A model generated the notes under the pieces. That model saw only the letters and a list, made by a program, of their open reading frames with translations, did not search any database and was not told the DNA's origin. Position numbers and translations under genes: made by a program. Shown piece after piece: positions 48,690-61,600 of a DNA stretch of 64,000 bases. Numbering within the stretch: position 1 is the first letter of the stretch; every line of letters starts with the position of its first letter. Origin of the DNA: Cannabis sativa (lineage: Eukaryota; Streptophyta; Magnoliopsida; Rosales; Cannabaceae); contig NW_026870038.1 of NCBI RefSeq assembly GCF_029168945.1, positions 620,001-684,000 on the forward strand. The letters are read 5' to 3'.

Positions 48690-50236
48690 CTATTACAGGT
48701 TCAAAAAAAAATATAACCATATAGTTACAATAAAAATGTAACTATTGAATAGTCACCCATATCCATATATATATATATATATATATGAACATAGCATGTT
48801 ATATAGCCTTGAAACAACAACAAATGTCCTTAAAAAGAATTCATTATATATATTCTTTTTGGACACTAGAAAACATCTTCATTTCTTTTTCCTATATTCT
48901 TCAAGATGGCACATTAATTCATCTATTACACCAAGAAAAAAATACATTTTTATTGCTTTCATTATGCATGTATTTTTAATTAAGGGAGGATAAAAAATAA
49001 AAAATAAAAAGGTTCAAATTGACAATATCATTACTTAAAATTATAGGGTAAGTGTATAGTAAAATCTTTCAAAAGGTTGTTTGATACACTCTTTATTAAC
49101 TGTTTCGGTATTTAAGAGAGCTTTATATATATATATATAAATATATATTTTTTTTTATAATTGTATGCTTTGTAGTTATTTAAAATTACCTATAATTTTT
49201 TTTAAAAAAATTATAAATAATTTATAATATTAAAAATAAAGTTAAAATAATTACTTATATGAAAAAAAAAACTATAAGTGTAAAAAAATATTTTTATTTT
49301 ATTTTTCGGTATTATAAATATTAAAAATTCTTTATAAAATTTATAAATAATTTTAAATAAATACAATATACACGGCTATAAAAAAAGAATTAAACTGAAA
49401 AGCTTTTATGAATGTCCAAACAATTATATACTAGAACAATTTTTTGGGAGGTATAGTGTATATTATTTTTGGTATTATAAACTATTCAGAAATTTTAAAA
49501 AATTTATAAGTGATTCAAAATAATTACATCATACATAATTATAAAATAAAAATTGAACTAATAAACTCGTTTGTATATCGAAGCAGATAAAAATGTATCA
49601 AAACATCTTTTTAATGAAATTGAACAATTAAAATTTAAACATGACTTCTAAAATATTTAAGAGGACTTTGTGTCTAACTATATATTAATTAATTTATTAG
49701 CCATTCATTTCGTTTATAAAAGTAATTAAAAAGCATTTATAAAAAATAAGTTTGAGTATAATTATTATGTATTGTCTCTTTCCGATCAACCTCTCTCATT
49801 CTCTCACCCAAAAAAATCTTAATTAATTAATATGATTAATGTTGAATGAGTTTCTTAAGGAAAAAAAAGTGAACATTTATAGGTTTTTGATTTTCTAGGA
49901 TTAGATGTAGATATTTGTTTTTATTGATTGTAGAATAGAGAAATATGCCCAACAATATAAATGAGACATTATTGACCCTTGTCTACTTGATGGGGGTGAT
50001 AAGTCTAAAGTCACTATCAATAACCACTAATTTTTGATTTCTTTTTTATTCAAATAGGATTTTATTACATATTTTAGCACAACTTGACTTTTATTTATTC
50101 TTAGTTTAGTACAATTTTTGGTACGTGTCAATTCAATATAATTTTTAGTATGTATCAAATTTAACATGATTTTTGATATACTATTGGAATAATTTTTAAT
50201 TTTCTTTATAAAGTATGATATATTTTAGCAATGTAA
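48690..50236. other. AT-rich intergenic DNA
   Basis: Contains (TA)n near 48764-48786. Between 49030 and 49640 there are paired sequences (for example AAAATTATAAATAATTTATAA and TTTATAAATAATTTTAAATA) that suggest an old MITE. Nothing else is supported. Confidence 0.45.
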
Positions 50237-50244
50237 TATTAATT

Positions 50245-51360
50245 AAGAAATTTAATTTTTTTTATGCATTAATTGGACTAAAATTAATTCACTAATTCAA
50301 AACTATTCAAAATTTGTAAAATAGATTAATTTTTACTAAAAACTTATTTACCCCTCTCATTCTAAAAACTGACTCTCTCTCTTCCTCCCCTATCTCTCTT
50401 TCTCTCGAACTTTGTCCAACCAACCGAACCCACCATCTGAGCACCACATGGTGAGGACGAAGACCCACTCCACCCACCACCGAGTCGACCCACCATGAAG
50501 ACGAACAACTACCAAGGTAAGATTTCCCCCTATGGTATTTTGAATGTTTTTCTTATTGATTTAGGGTTAAAATATTATTTATTGATAGATTTAAGGTCTG
50601 ATATGTACATTTTGGATTAGATTAGGGTTAGATTTGAATCTATGATTTCTGCTTTAGAGAATGCATTTTCTAGGCAAGCTCGATGCATTCTCGATGCAGA
50701 CCCGATGCATCGTGATGAAAAAATTGGATCTTGGTTGAAGATAAAAGCTCGATATAGAACTCGATGGGGCCTAATGGCCAGTCAATTTTTCTGAAAAATA
50801 TTCATCGCCATCGCCCCATCGGCCCTATCGAACTCTATATCGGACCCTATCAGGCCCTATATCGAGCATTTGTCTTCAACCCAGATCCAATTTTTACATC
50901 ATGATGTATCGGGCCTACATCAGGGATGCATCAAACATGTATCTGGCCTACCTAGAAAATGTATTTTCTAACTCAAAAATCACAGATTCAAAAACACTAC
51001 CTTTGACATTGGGTCTGTGGGTCGCGGTGGTCGTGGAGAAATAGGTCTTCAGTTCGTCAGTCACGGTGGTCGTCATTCACAGTCGTCGTGGGTGGTAGAG
51101 AAGGATGGTGTTTGGGTCGTGGGTCGTGGTGGGTTGCGTGAATCCTCGGATGGAAAATTGGTAGGGGTTCGAGTTTTCATTCAGAGAAGATGAAGAGACC
51201 GAGAGAGGGAAAGAGGGTAGAGAGATAGTGGCTGTTTGAAAATGGGGAGGGTATTTTGAGAAAAAAAAAAAGAAATGTTGACCTATTTGGCTAATATTAA
51301 TACATATGGGTTTAACGGATTAATTTTAGAGTAATATATGCATAAAAAATTAAATTTTCC
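50245..51360. mobile_element. foldback element C, diverged relative of elements A and B
   Basis: The left end AAGAAATTTAATTTTTTTTA and the reversed right end GGAAAATTTAATTTTTTATGC match. Duplication flanks are TATTAATT (50237-50244) and TATTGATT (51361-51368), 7 of 8 equal. Subterminal CT-rich left sequence (CTCTCTCTTCCTCCCC) mirrors GA-rich right sequence (GACCGAGAGAGGGAAAGAGG). The centre is a long foldback: CTCGATGCATTCTCGATGCA and TCTTGGTTGAAGATAAAAGC left pair with TGTCTTCAACCCAGATCC and GATGCATCAAACATG right, around a CGCCATCGCCCC core. Non-coding. Confidence 0.72.
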
Positions 51361-51368
51361 TATTGATT

Positions 51369-51971
51369 TAAGACCATAACTAGGGTAAAATTTATATATT
51401 ATATTAAATTTAGCACAAAAATAGATATGCTATATGTTATTCCAAAATTTAGACCATCCACATGGCACTTAGAGAGTTAGCCATGTGGCAAGAGGGGTCT
51501 GACTTAAGACACTTAGTAATAATTATTTCTTGGGAAAAGTGCAAGTAGCTCTGAGAGGAAAGCACCCTCCCGGAGAGTCGCGTCAACCCAAAAAATTACG
51601 TAAGTAAAATATAAAGGGGGAATAACATCTGGGAAGGTCAAGACCCCTCGGATCCCCCCGATGCATGTCGCCCCAACCTTCGTAGTGCATTATTAGAAAA
51701 AATATTGTAGCATATCCCTTATGTACAAGCGAAAAAATGAGTTTCCCACAAAAGTAAATAAATAACTTAGAAATTTTCATTGCTCCCTTTCTAACATGTA
51801 TTTTTCACAGTTGTGTATATGAAGCTCATGCCCTCAGTAGTCACATCAACTACAGACATGCCCTGTCCTTTCTCACCAAACACCTATCTTGGCCCTAGTC
51901 TGCAAGCTCGTGAAGAGGGAAAACCCTCCACACTAAGGAAACAATCCTCAGTCAATACAACCAAAAAGAGA
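51369..51971. other. unassigned DNA, moderately GC-rich
   Basis: Mixed sequence including GGATCCCCCCGATGCATG. No reading frame is convincing and I do not recognise it. Confidence 0.35.
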
Positions 51972-51974
51972 ATT

Positions 51975-52752
51975 CACTACTACAAAAAAAGTTTTTTGCT
52001 ACGATTTTTAAGTAACATATAAAATATTTGTGTGAGTTAGTGTGACCGACGTTATAGCTATAAATACAAATATTGTTATTTTTACTTTAGTTCTTAATCG
52101 ATGTATTTTTTTTTTTTTGCTTCATTTCATGATCGATGCAAATAGTAGTGCGGCGATGTAAATTAATTCTTTGCTTCAATTACGAACCAATGTGAACAAA
52201 AAATACAGAAAAAAAAATCTAAACTAGATTAATCTCACCTAGCACCATCTAGATCTAGATCTGGATCTAACAACCAAGGAAAGAAAAAAAAAATGAGGGA
52301 GAAAGCTTCCACGGTGCAACAGAGAGAGAATAGTGGGCAACTAGAGGGTTAGGTTATAATGTTAGGTTTATATTAGGGTTTTTTCTTTAAATGGGCCGAA
52401 AACCATAACTGATGATTCTTTTATTTATTTTTATTATTTTTGTAAAAGAAGACGCCTTAAGCGTCAGTTATCAATAAAAGATACCCACTTTAGCGTTAGT
52501 TAGCAATAGAAGCTAACCATTTTTGCTTTAAATATTGATCGACGGTAAAAGCTTATTGATATTATTTTTTTTTTTAATTTTATATCTTTAGCGTTAGTTT
52601 TTATTTTAGTGTCAGAGTTACAACTGATGCAAATTAATCATTATTTGCATACGTTACTAATAAAAGCAAAAAAGTGAGGGTTAACTTTTACGCCGGTCAA
52701 TGACTTTAACCAAACACATTGACCAACACAAAAAATCTTTTTCGTAGTAGTG
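51975..52752. mobile_element. CACTA (En/Spm)-type non-autonomous element, 778 bp
   Basis: CACTACTACAAAAAA at the left and TTTTTCGTAGTAGTG at the right are inverted repeats with CACTA termini. ATT flanks both sides (51972-51974 and 52753-52755), the three-base duplication of this superfamily. Subterminal text has repeated GTTAGTTA/GCGTTAGT and GATCGATG motifs. There is no transposase frame. Confidence 0.9.
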
Positions 52753-53039
52753 ATTGTAAGATAAATGGGCCTTTGCCTTCTTGAATAAGCCACATTTTTT
52801 TTTTTTTATAAATAGGAAGACATGTCCACTATAAAAGGGGGAAGAATTTTAGATAAAGGTTGTCAAATCGTCTAAACACTCTGTCATAATTATAACTCTC
52901 AATTTCAATACAAGTGACTTGTGGACTAAGACTTTTTAATGCATGAATCACGTAGAAATTTCACTACTTATACACTCTATTAACATTAACCACTCGATGG
53001 AAGCAGCTTTGAAGCCATAAAGTAAGGGCGAAATGGGAT

Positions 53040-54544
53040 TTTGAAACTTACAGGACTTTAATTTGGTGCTCTTAGGCAAGCAAGGCTGGAGGCTCATTAC
53101 TAAACCTGAGTCTCTTGTTGCTCGGATTTTTAATGCAAGATACTACCCTCATGGATCGTATCTGACTGCTACTATTGGCTCCAACCCAAGCTTTGTTTGG
53201 CGAAGTGTCTTGGAGGCGCAAAATTTAGTTATCAAAGGGACTCATTGTACAGTCGGGAACAGTGGGGATATATCGGTGTTCAGCGAACCTTGGCTGCCCG
53301 ATGAGACTAACCCCATGGTAATTTCTAATCACCCAAGTCTCATACATGCTAAGGTGTGTAACATTATGACAGTTGATGGCTCGAGTTGGGTTGAAGAAAT
53401 TGGTGCCAATCTGTTTGAATAGAGGGATCGACATCTTATCCTATTGCTACCTGTGACGAGTGGTGCTGATATCTTGAGCTGGTCTAAGGAGTTGTTTGGT
53501 TTATACACCGTAAAAAGTGCTTACCGGCTGCTCCAAGAGATGATTGGTGTTGCTAATGTCGATGATGTGTTGGAGGAGTAGTTTTGGAAGAAGCTTTGGC
53601 AGATCAAAGTTCCCCCCAAAATGAAAAATCTTTTGTGGAGAGCTGGTAAATGTTGCCTTCCAACCATGGTTCAGCTAAGATCAAAGCATGTTGATGTTGC
53701 TAATCTTTGTCCAAGATGTTCACTTGAGGATGAAACAATCATACATGCTTTAGCTTCAAGCCCAACTATGTGCGGGAATCGGGTGGGGGATATGTACCAC
53801 ATTGCAGTCGGGTACCTCTTTTCTTGGCTGGTGTATTTCTCAGTTTTTGGTGTTGGAAACAGATCGTATTTAGTTGCTGGTGGCTATTTGCTGGGCCATA
53901 TGGAATGCAAGGAATGACAAGGTTTGGTGAAATAAGATTGTGGGTGTCGAAAGCATCGTTTCTTCAGCAACAAACTATCTTAAGCAATGACTACTTGCTC
54001 AAAATTAACATCTAGATCCTTTGTTTGCTGATTTCTTATCGGGAGATAGGGCTGAGCAATGGGTAGTCCCACATGTTGATAGTATTAAGATCAATGTTGA
54101 TGCGGCTTTGTTTGAGGATGCCTGGAGTTTTGGTGCTGGGTATGTGGCACACAATTCAGGTGAGTTCTTGATAGAAGGTTGCACAAAGCTATTCCAGGGG
54201 TCGAGTTCTCCTGAAGTTGCCAAAGCAATGGGGATTTGAGAAGCACTGAGTTGGATAAAAAATCATCAATGGTCACAGGTTATTTTCAAAACGGAATTTG
54301 TCTACTTGTTGTGCAAGCAATTCGTAGCTATATTGTTATGATTTCCACATTCGGTCAAGTGATTAATGGTTGTAAGGCTATACTTAATTCTCTGAGAAGT
54401 GTTTCAATTCATTTTGTTAAACAACTAGCAAATATGGTGGCTCATTTATTTACAAAAGCTGCTATATTATGCCCTGATTATCGTTTTAAGTCGTCTATTC
54501 TAATTGTTTTGTTACCTCATTTGGTAACAGAGGTTATCTTTTAA
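53040..54544 (+). pseudogene. LINE (L1-type) ORF2 3' part: zf-RVT and RNase H
   Basis: The + strand shows GKQGWRLITKPESLVARIFN, FVWRSVLEAQNLVIKG and ISVFSEPWLPDETNPM (53063-53330). Then come WSKELFGLYTVKSAYRLLQE, FWKKLWQIKVPPKMKNLLWR and LCPRCSLEDETIIHAL, the zf-RVT block of plant LINE ORF2 (53470-53760). HVDSIKINVDAALFE begins the RNase H region (54060-54240). At least three stops or frameshifts (53420, 53580, 53770) inactivate it. It ends with TAATAAAGACATG before a short A-rich tract near 54560. The reverse transcriptase catalytic part is absent, so it is 5' truncated. Confidence 0.88.
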
Positions 54545-54818
54545 TAAAGACATGATTTTAATTTTTAAAAAAATTAATCACTCGATAAATTAGTTGCCAA
54601 AAATCTCAATCAATACTATATTTATTATGATACTCCAATGTACAATAACATTTTAAAAAATAAATTATTATAAAAAAATAAAATACCATCAATGTTCATT
54701 AATAAATTAAATAATTGATGGTAATATCATAATATTAAAATATATTAAAGCTTATAAAAAATCCTATTCATTTATCTTTATCGTGCTTGTATTCATATAT
54801 TAAAAACAATGCTAAATA

Positions 54819-55175
54819 GTGACATAAGTAGTTAAAATTTTATGTTTGTAAACGGCATAAACTTAATGTTTATTTTTAGTGACATAAAGTACTTAATGTT
54901 TGTAAAACTGTAATTTTTATCTAGTTTTGTTAGTACAGACTCTATTTTAAATTTATCAAAATAACATTTGGAACTAACTGATACTATATATTTCTATCTA
55001 GACTCAATGACTAAGAATTTAGGTTTTTAATGTGCCATGTTTAAGATAATAACCGGATCATAATTAGAGAAAAATTACAGTTTCACAAACATTAAGTACT
55101 TATACCGCTAAAATGAAATATTGAATTTATACCGCTTACAAACATAAAACTTTTGGTACTTATTTTATTATTTAC
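54819..55175. repeat. MITE-like inverted repeat
   Basis: AAAATTTTATGTTTGTAAACGG near 54835 pairs with CCGCTTACAAACATAAAACTTTT near 55135. ACTTAATGTTTGTAAAACTGTAATTTTT near 54892 pairs with AAAAATTACAGTTTCACAAACATTAAGT near 55071. The arms run about 110 bp around a short loop. Non-coding. Confidence 0.75.
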
Positions 55176-55204
55176 TATCTCAGAAAAAAGAGGAAACTTA
55201 AATA

Positions 55205-55600
55205 AAAAGTCACGTGTACGATGTTACGTCATGTCACGTGACAATAAACAAATTAGTCAATATAGATATCCAAGGCTATAACGGTCACGTGGAAAAATTA
55301 GGGCCACTAAACAACCTCAAACACATGTCAGCTACGCCTTAACATCGATCACTTATATTCGCCGCACCACTATACGAGGATGCCACGTGTCACACATTCG
55401 TGGGTATTATCGTAATTTTAGACCGTCTAAAAATCACCGCCAGCCAATCCTTTTAAAGATTTTTAACGACCAATGAGATGGCGAGTGGGTCAAAAGTCTC
55501 ACGCGCCTAAATTTATATTTTAAAAAAAAAGAAAGATAGCGTTTTGACCAAATTTAGTGGCCACGAGAGTAAATTTTCTCCTTTGATGATTTGACACGTG
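55205..55600. promoter_or_regulatory. cluster of five perfect G-boxes (CACGTG)
   Basis: CACGTG occurs at 55211-55216, 55235-55240, 55286-55291, 55384-55389 and 55595-55600. Two have the ABRE-like GACACGTGGC or GCCACGTGTC context. The palindrome is the core for bZIP and bHLH factors (HY5, PIF, ABF). There is no gene within 3 kb either way except PRR5 downstream on the + strand; whether the cluster acts on it is inference. Confidence 0.65.
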
Positions 55601-55769
55601 GCACAATCGTGTCCTTAAAAAAAGACAGCCGTCGTTAATGGACTTTGGAGTACTCCAAAGGAAAGAAATATCTATTTTTAGTGAAATAACAAAATAGTCC
55701 TTTATCTTAAGATAATTTACACAATTCTATAATATCTTCCAGTTCCACTAATAGATAAATAAAAGTTGT

Positions 55770-56750
55770 AAAATATCTGAAAAAAATTTAAACAATAGCT
55801 ATAAACACACACAAAAAAACAACACAATTTGAATATTTGTTTTACTCATAATTAAATTAGACAGAAGAAACATAGAGGGTGCTTTTTCTTAAAAAAATAG
55901 AAAAAAAAGAAACAATATATTTTAATTATTAGTTATTTAATTTCTTAAAACAAGTTATATCTTAAAACATTTTGATATTTTTATTTTAAATAAAAATAAA
56001 AGTTATTTTTTTATTACAAAATAGACAGACCACAGAAAAATAATAATTTTTGAAATAATTTACAGTATAAATATTTAATTTTAATTTTTAACGGTAATGT
56101 TATATTTTTAAAATTCTATAAGTAATTAATTATTAAATATGAAAATATTATTCACGTATTATTTTTTATTAATATATTTAAATTAATTTTTTTTTTTAAA
56201 TAAAAATTCATAATCTAAATCAATTGAAATTTATTTAGGTAGTAATAAATTAAATTAAATTATTTAATTATTAACTGTACAATATAACATAAAATCTTTT
56301 GAAACTTTTTTTAAAAAAAGTTATAGGTAAATAAGGAAAAGAATAGGGATTGTTATTAAAAGTATCAAACTTTGTGTCTATATATTAAAGGTGGGACCCA
56401 CAAACAAAATATCTAAATCATTATTTCTTTTTTATTTTTTATTACAAGGAAAATTTTGCACCACCAAAATAAATAAATAATAAAAATAAATAAAAAAAAA
56501 AGTGGTATTGATCAATGGCGCTTTAACATTTGATCTATGGCATTGGGAATTAGATTGGGCTGATGACGTGGCACATTGTGGGCCCCACTCCGCAAGTGGG
56601 GTTGTTTTTTTGTAGATATTTTTGCTTATGAGATATTTAACACCACTTGTGTTGGAGGCGGTGATCACTGATTAGTGGCTGGATCAATCTCAGCCGTTGG
56701 ATTATTCCCAAATTTAAAGGGTTGGTTTTCTTTTTTATTTTAGATATTTT
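55770..56750. promoter_or_regulatory. four perfect evening elements (AAAATATCT)
   Basis: AAAATATCT occurs at 55770-55778 and 56406-56414 on the + strand, and at 56614-56622 and 56742-56750 on the minus strand. CCA1, LHY and RVE factors bind this sequence, and PRR genes are known targets. The PRR5-type gene starts at 58698, about 2 kb past the last copy. AT-rich background raises the chance of random matches, though four within 1 kb is more than I would expect. Confidence 0.55.
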
Positions 56751-58697
56751 CAAAGGTTGTTTATGAGTCCCTCATATAGTCATGAGGTGTTAGATCACTC
56801 ATATTACATAAAAATCATTTTATAAATAATAAATATGATAAATTTAGCCATTTTATATTAGTGGATAAAAATTAAAACTTTATATTTTTTATGGTAAAAA
56901 TATGAAAAGGAAAAATAATATGTTGATTAATATTAACTAATCAAAAGAGTAAAATTTAACCATTGGTACTAAAGTACAAGAAAAGTAATGTTTCATAATT
57001 TAATTTGAAAAAGTAAAATTTTAGTATTTATTCATTAGTAAAATAATTTTTTTGATAGTTTAACAAAAGTAATTAATGCAATTTTCTCTAATATCTATAT
57101 TTATATATTAAAAGTAATTATAGAAGCCAGCAAATCATAATATAATTATGTTAGAAAATATTTAAAAGAATAACCATAATTTTTAACAAATATATATAAT
57201 CATACAAATATTAATAAATATTATTTTAAACTTTATATTTTAGAAAAATTACTGATTGTACTCTCTAATTAATTAAATAATAAATTAGATTTTATATTTT
57301 TTAAACATAATACAAAATAATATCCCGAGCTTGATTTTTATCATTTTTTTAATAAAATCAACTTAAAACCCATTTACAGCATGAATAGATACAAAAAATT
57401 TAACCAATTTAGTCTTAAAATCTCCATGTCAAATTATTATTAAGTTTTCATTAGATAAAAATTTTGTTTAGAGTATTATTTTAAAAAATACAAAATTTAA
57501 ATTATTATTTAATAAAAATAATTAAATAATTTTTATAAAATATAAAATCTAAAATAGTATTTATCATAAAAATATTGAAATGAATATATCTTTTCTCTTA
57601 AGGTATACACTTTTTTTTATGTCATTTTTAATTATCATACAAAAAAAACTCATATCCATATATAATTATAGGATGAAGAAAGATATAATAACATGCTCAA
57701 AAATATATTAATGCTATTTATATATATTATATATAAGAAAATTAAAGAATTGAAGCTTTAAAATTGGATAGTGATATTTAATAAAAATTACTATATTAAA
57801 TCATATACTATTAGTTACTAATATTTAATAAAAATTATTATACTAAATCATGTAAAATTAGATACTTTAATAGAAATTTTTTTAAAATACTTTTCTTTTA
57901 TGTTTTATTACAATTTTATGGCCTAAAATTTTTAATTATACTAAGATACTTATAAAATTTAAAAAAAACAAAAATATACTTTACTCAATAAAAAGTAAAA
58001 AAAAATAACTAAAAATAACAAGATATCAACCTCACGATCACTATAAATCAACCACAAATAAATTCTAAAAAAATAAAAAATAATTAGAAAAATAACTTCA
58101 TGACAACTATAAATAAATTATAAAACAATTAAAAAATAATTTATTATTTTTATAAAAAAAGTATTTTTATAAATAAAAATTTCGGAAAAAAAAATCGTAT
58201 TAACATATTTTTATATATATATTTTTTAAAATTTTTATTTACTAAGTAAATTTTTCTACTTTAATTACATTACACCAACAATATAATGATATAATATTTT
58301 GAGTGGTACAAACCAAACACTATTGGTATATATTTTTAGCATTTTCCTAAAGAAAATAAGTACATCACTTCAAACAATTGAACCGGTTACCTATTTTCTT
58401 AAAAACTTTACCTTTGCACAATTATGATCCATGGGATTTAACTTTTTCACAATTAGAATCCAATCTAACAGCTCAAATTGAATTGAGACATCTCACACCT
58501 CAAATTGAAAAGCGAGGTACTGCATAAAAATATCTACCAAATATAGTTTTCTATTTACAACTCCCACAACTCTAAGTTTTTTTTCTGAGCTTTCTTCCTC
58601 AAGCTTTTCCCAGCTTATCAACAATTCAAGACTGGATTTTTTCGGTTTAGGAAGAAAAAAGACTGGATTTTTACAGATTTAGAGAGAGAATTTGAAG
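56751..58697. other. AT-rich PRR upstream region and 5' UTR
   Basis: Highly AT-rich from 56800 to about 58320. The last 350 bp are more balanced and probably contain the transcription start and 5' UTR. No clear TATA box could be singled out and no other gene is supported. Confidence 0.5.
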
Positions 58698-61600
58698 ATG
58701 GGGGAGGCTGTTTTGAGTAGTAGTGAGGATTGGGCAGTGAAAGGAGATAGTGAAGTTGAGAAAAGGAGGAAGAAGAAGATGGAAGAAATGGAGAATAATA
58801 ATAAAATTGATAATGATTGTGGTGATGATTGTGATGATGGTGATGATGATGAAGTTGTGGAGATTAAGATGAAAGATGGGTGTAGCTCAAGTGGAGCTAT
58901 TACTACCTGGGAAAGATTTTTGCCCAGAATGATGATGAGGGTTTTGTTGGTTGAAGCTGATGATTCAACAAGGCAGATTATTACTGCTCTTCTCAGAAAA
59001 TGTAGCTATAGAGGTATGTATGTTGTGTTGTGTTCTTTTAATTTGATTTTCCTTTTATGTTTTTTTGGGGTGTTTGCAAAATTGAAATGGGGTTTCTTCC
59101 AATTTTGTGTTTTTGGTCAAGTTTATGTAATTGGGGTGAAATTTCATGTTTTTGTTGCTTTAATGTTTGTTGTAAATTGGAAAAAAAAAACCAATTGAAG
59201 GAAGGATATGGTTTGACTTTTACTCTATTTAGAACTCAGATTTTAGGGTTTTAAAAAAATGAAACAAGAATATGTGAATCAAATTTAGAATCTTAGATCC
59301 AAACAAAGCCCAAGTGAATTGAGGGGGTTGTTTTCTAATGGCTTAGTTTCCTTATGTTTATGTTGTTTATTATGATTAGTAACTGAAAATGGTTTCTTTG
59401 GTTTGGGCAGTTGCTGCTGTGGCTGATGGCTTAAAAGCATGGGAATTACTTAAAGGAAGACCCCATAACATAGATCTTATATTGACAGAAGTGGATCTTC
59501 CATCAGTATCCGGTTTTCGGTTACTTACCTTAATCATGGAACATGATGTTTGCAAAAACATTCCTGTTATAAGTATGTTTTCAAATATGGAAAAATGATG
59601 TATTTGTTAAGTGTTTAGTGTTTTTCGATTTTCATGTACTTATGTATTTTGTGGATCTTTGCAGTGATGTCTTCACAAGATTCGATCGGTATAGTTTACA
59701 GATGCATGATGAGAGGTGCTGCTGATTATCTTGTTAAGCCTATTAGGAGGAATGAACTGAGTAATCTATGGCAACATGTTTGGAGAAGAAAATCTGTAAG
59801 CACAGGCTTTTAAGATTTCATGCTGTATCGAATATTATTGTCTTGCTCTTACAATGTTCTAATTTTGTTTGTTTCGTGATTCTATTAGGCCTCGAGAAAT
59901 GGTCTTCGATATGAAGGTGTTGCACAAAATAAGGGTGAAGCCACTTCTGAAAATGACCCTGCAACCAATCAATCCAATGGCTATATTCCTTCCATTCAAA
60001 GAAATGAAGAAAACATCGATAAAGGGAGCGATTCTCAGGTATCTCATATTTTCTGTATGAGCCTCCAAAGAATTTGTAACCTTTATTGTTTGACAGAAAT
60101 GTAATTGCTAGTATCTCAATGTTGAAGATATTAATGAACGGTTTTAGTTTAGAATAAATTTAGACTGGTCATAAGCGATATAGAGTATGTTCTTCGCCGA
60201 GGAATATGTTAGTATTAATTCTTAAAAAAGGAATTTCCTTCCAGTCTAGGTTTCATATAGAGACTGCATGTTTGCTGTCTCCTGCAGAGCTCTTGTACAA
60301 GGCCAGAAATGGAGGTTGAGAATGTCCACGTCGATCAGATGCAGGAATGCTCACAGCCAACACGGGGCGAGTCTTTTCCAAGTGACTCGAGAACACAGAA
60401 GAGTGAAGGGCACATCAATACAGGACAGAGATTCATGCATGGAAATGATGCAAGAGGTGAATAATATTACAACTTTTTTTTAAGTATTATTCTTTAATCA
60501 GTGTTCAAGAATCTAACGGTGTCACAATCGAAATAGGTTCAATGATGGGAATCTATCAGGATGGTGAAACCGAAATTTCACCAGGCAAGTGCTCCAAGCC
60601 AGAAAGTATTAGTAGGAGGGATGCTATTATGTCTAGTGAGGCTTGTGAGAACAATAAATTCCTGTTCAATCATTCTAGAGGCACCATTGATTTGAATGGA
60701 GCTTTCGATGAAAATCAAAATTGCAATTATCAAAATTGTTCATCTAGTAATGAAACTAGCAAGTTTGATTCTGGTCCGAAATTGGATCTTACCTTGAGAT
60801 CAAGTTCTGGTGACTTTGAGAGCCATATGGTTGAGAAGAGGCACAACCTTGGTCATTCTAATGCTTCGGCCTTTACACGGTGAGTTCTATTTCGATCATC
60901 TCACTTTTTGACCAGTGAGATATGTCATGATGATATGGAAAGTTTCATCAATTGGATTATCTTTCTTAACTTGTATTTGCTAAACATTTCGGTGATTATT
61001 CATGCAGATACATCAATAAACCGTTGCAGCCCACAAACCCTACATCAGCCGGTGTATGCGATCAAGATAAAGAAAGCGGATCAAACACCGAAAAGCATAT
61101 GTTCGGTTTTGCTGCTGGACTTAGTTTTAACTCTGATACCCCCCCTGGTACCTCAAAAAGCTCACCGAAAAGTCATATTACATTGGCTACGGGTCAATCT
61201 AACCATTCTGAAGTTGCAACTCATTCCCCTCAACCGAGATTATTTCCTCTACCGATTCCTGTGAAAGGTGTAAGGGTTAATAATCCAGTGGCAGGCTATG
61301 GTTCTGTAGTAGTACCTTCAGGGTTCTGTTCACAATCAGGTTCTTCATCCGGGATCAGTCCAAGCTCGGTTGCCCAACAAGAATCTTCATTGCTAATCAA
61401 TGCGTTTTACCAAACGACTCCTGAAAAGAACAAATCTGAGCAGTCAAATGGCCTTTGTCGAAACAACAGCATCGCCAAAGATCAATCCTTGCAAAATCAA
61501 GAACATAAATTGGATTTTTTCGAAGATCGTGGGCGTATCTCTCCTACAACCGATCAAAGCGCTAGTAGTAGTTTGTGTAATGGAAATGCAAGTCATCTTA

